Positions 63,443-64,000 of a DNA stretch of 64,000 bases are shown one piece after another (positions within the stretch are counted from its first letter, which is position 1; every line of letters begins with the position of its first letter). Position numbers and translations under genes: made by a program. Source of the DNA: DVEG01 sp964405435. GTDB taxonomy: Bacteria; Cyanobacteriota; Cyanobacteriia; Cyanobacteriales; Oscillatoriaceae. The DNA is taken from assembly GCA_964405435.1 (NCBI GenBank), contig CAYOOD010000002.1, positions 81,672-145,671 of the forward strand, in the 5' to 3' direction. Under the pieces are notes generated by a model. The model ran no database searches. It had not been told where the DNA came from and worked only from the letters and a program-made list of their open reading frames with translations.

Positions 63443-63973
63443 TCAAGCCCAGACTAAGCCAAAAGAGGCTTTGTAGGCGGCAAAAACGTCAAGGTTCTCC
63501 GTCAGCCAGCGAACAAACCTGAAAGAAACCGCAGTCCTCCAGGCTTCTAAAACTTCAGTAAAGGTGTTCAAGCTGTGAGTAGCCCATCGTCGTCGGAGGC
63601 CACCAGTCAATTTGTGCCAGAGAATAAAAGTATAAGCACAAAAGACTAATATAAAATGGCGCATCAGGCTTCGAGCGTCCCGAACCTGGTATTCTCGCCA
63701 CCCCAACCACCCCTTAATTTCCCGATAGAAAACTTCCACCCAATTGCGCTGAGAATAAGTCTTGACAAACCAAGCGGCTGTCGCCACTGTTGACGGTGCA
63801 TTGGTCATCAGGTAATCAATTTCTGTAGCTTCTTCCACAGACGGTGCATTCATAACGATAGCAAACGTCTTTTTTGCAGAAGCCATAGATGGTAGGGAGG
63901 CGCTTATAACAGCCACCCACACTTTTTTGGGTTTGTCTAATTCCAGAGTAATACTAAGTTGGCTAAGATAGTA
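63443..63973 (-). pseudogene. 5'-truncated IS701-like transposase
   Basis: The frame is open from a stop at 63974 and lacks an ATG; it reads ITLELDKPKKVWVAVISASL, then EEATEIDYLMTNAPS, YSQRNWVEVFYREIKGWLG (the catalytic Glu region of DDE transposases) and LILWHK-like FILWHKLTGGLRR. This is the C-terminal third of an IS701/IS4-type transposase. The front is missing or shifted beyond the window edge. The right end of the element probably lies between 63340 and 63440, but no clear terminal repeat could be matched because the other end is off the window. Confidence 0.75.
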
Positions 63974-64000
63974 TTATACTATTAGAGAAAAACATCAGGA

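Overview
The window is chromosomal DNA of a cyanobacterium. The evidence is the very frequent HIP1 octamer GCGATCGC and the genes for PSRP-3/Ycf65, a PAM68-type photosystem II assembly factor, a CrtD-type carotenoid desaturase, glutamate-1-semialdehyde aminomutase, sucrose-phosphate phosphatase and a HetZ-related protein. HetZ-type proteins and heptanucleotide (STRR-like) repeats suggest a filamentous lineage. The genus cannot be fixed from the sequence.

Region 1 (0-24.9 kb) is a surface-glycan locus. Two adjacent paralogous TPR/SPINDLY (O-GlcNAc-transferase-like) genes on the plus strand meet a long minus-strand series that reads leftward from about 23.5 kb. In transcription order it holds a small unknown protein, an ABC-2 permease and a Wzt-type ATPase, a methyltransferase, a sulfotransferase, a GT2 enzyme with a coiled coil, a double-GT2 enzyme, two methyltransferases, a second double-GT2 enzyme, a second sulfotransferase, a GT4 enzyme, a TylF-type methyltransferase and a GT2-SPINDLY fusion. 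A further methyltransferase lies divergently at 23.6 kb. The most economical reading is assembly, methyl/sulfo decoration and ABC export of an extracellular polysaccharide. Four of these proteins, from three enzyme classes, share a coiled coil followed by a basic aromatic C-terminal tail (SKFWKLRxxWFKLKK-like).

Region 2 (25-28.9 kb) is housekeeping: ruvB, an exported TPR protein, PSRP-3 with a TTG start, and a methyltransferase. Region 3 (28.9-36.2 kb) is a variable accessory stretch. It has six 58-bp tandem repeats, a truncated TPR gene, and a small gene with a textbook double-glycine leader (LSDGELSSIVGG) followed by a repeated histidine-rich core. Next come a REP-associated tyrosine transposase, two MITE-like elements, a gene remnant split by one of them, a parvulin-type isomerase, a HetZ-related protein and a protein with an MshEN/GspE-N domain. 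The histidine-rich precursor is the best candidate for an undescribed system.

Region 4 (36.3-46.1 kb) is core metabolism: DAHP synthase, PAM68-like, rpsO, ruvA, sucrose-phosphate phosphatase, two TPR proteins, an MFS transporter, hisIE and hemL. A 1.1-kb repeat-rich gap with another MITE and a small membrane protein follow. Region 5 (48.4-61 kb) has murD, glyS, a seven-bladed WD40 protein, an M16 peptidase, crtD, a three-part methyltransferase-TPR-SPINDLY protein and a TPR protein. The window closes with an FHA-GAF-class III cyclase and a 5'-truncated IS701-like transposase.

All family assignments were made by reading motifs; no database search was run. Where the longest open frame begins with a poor start codon and a better start lies inside it, the revised start is given.
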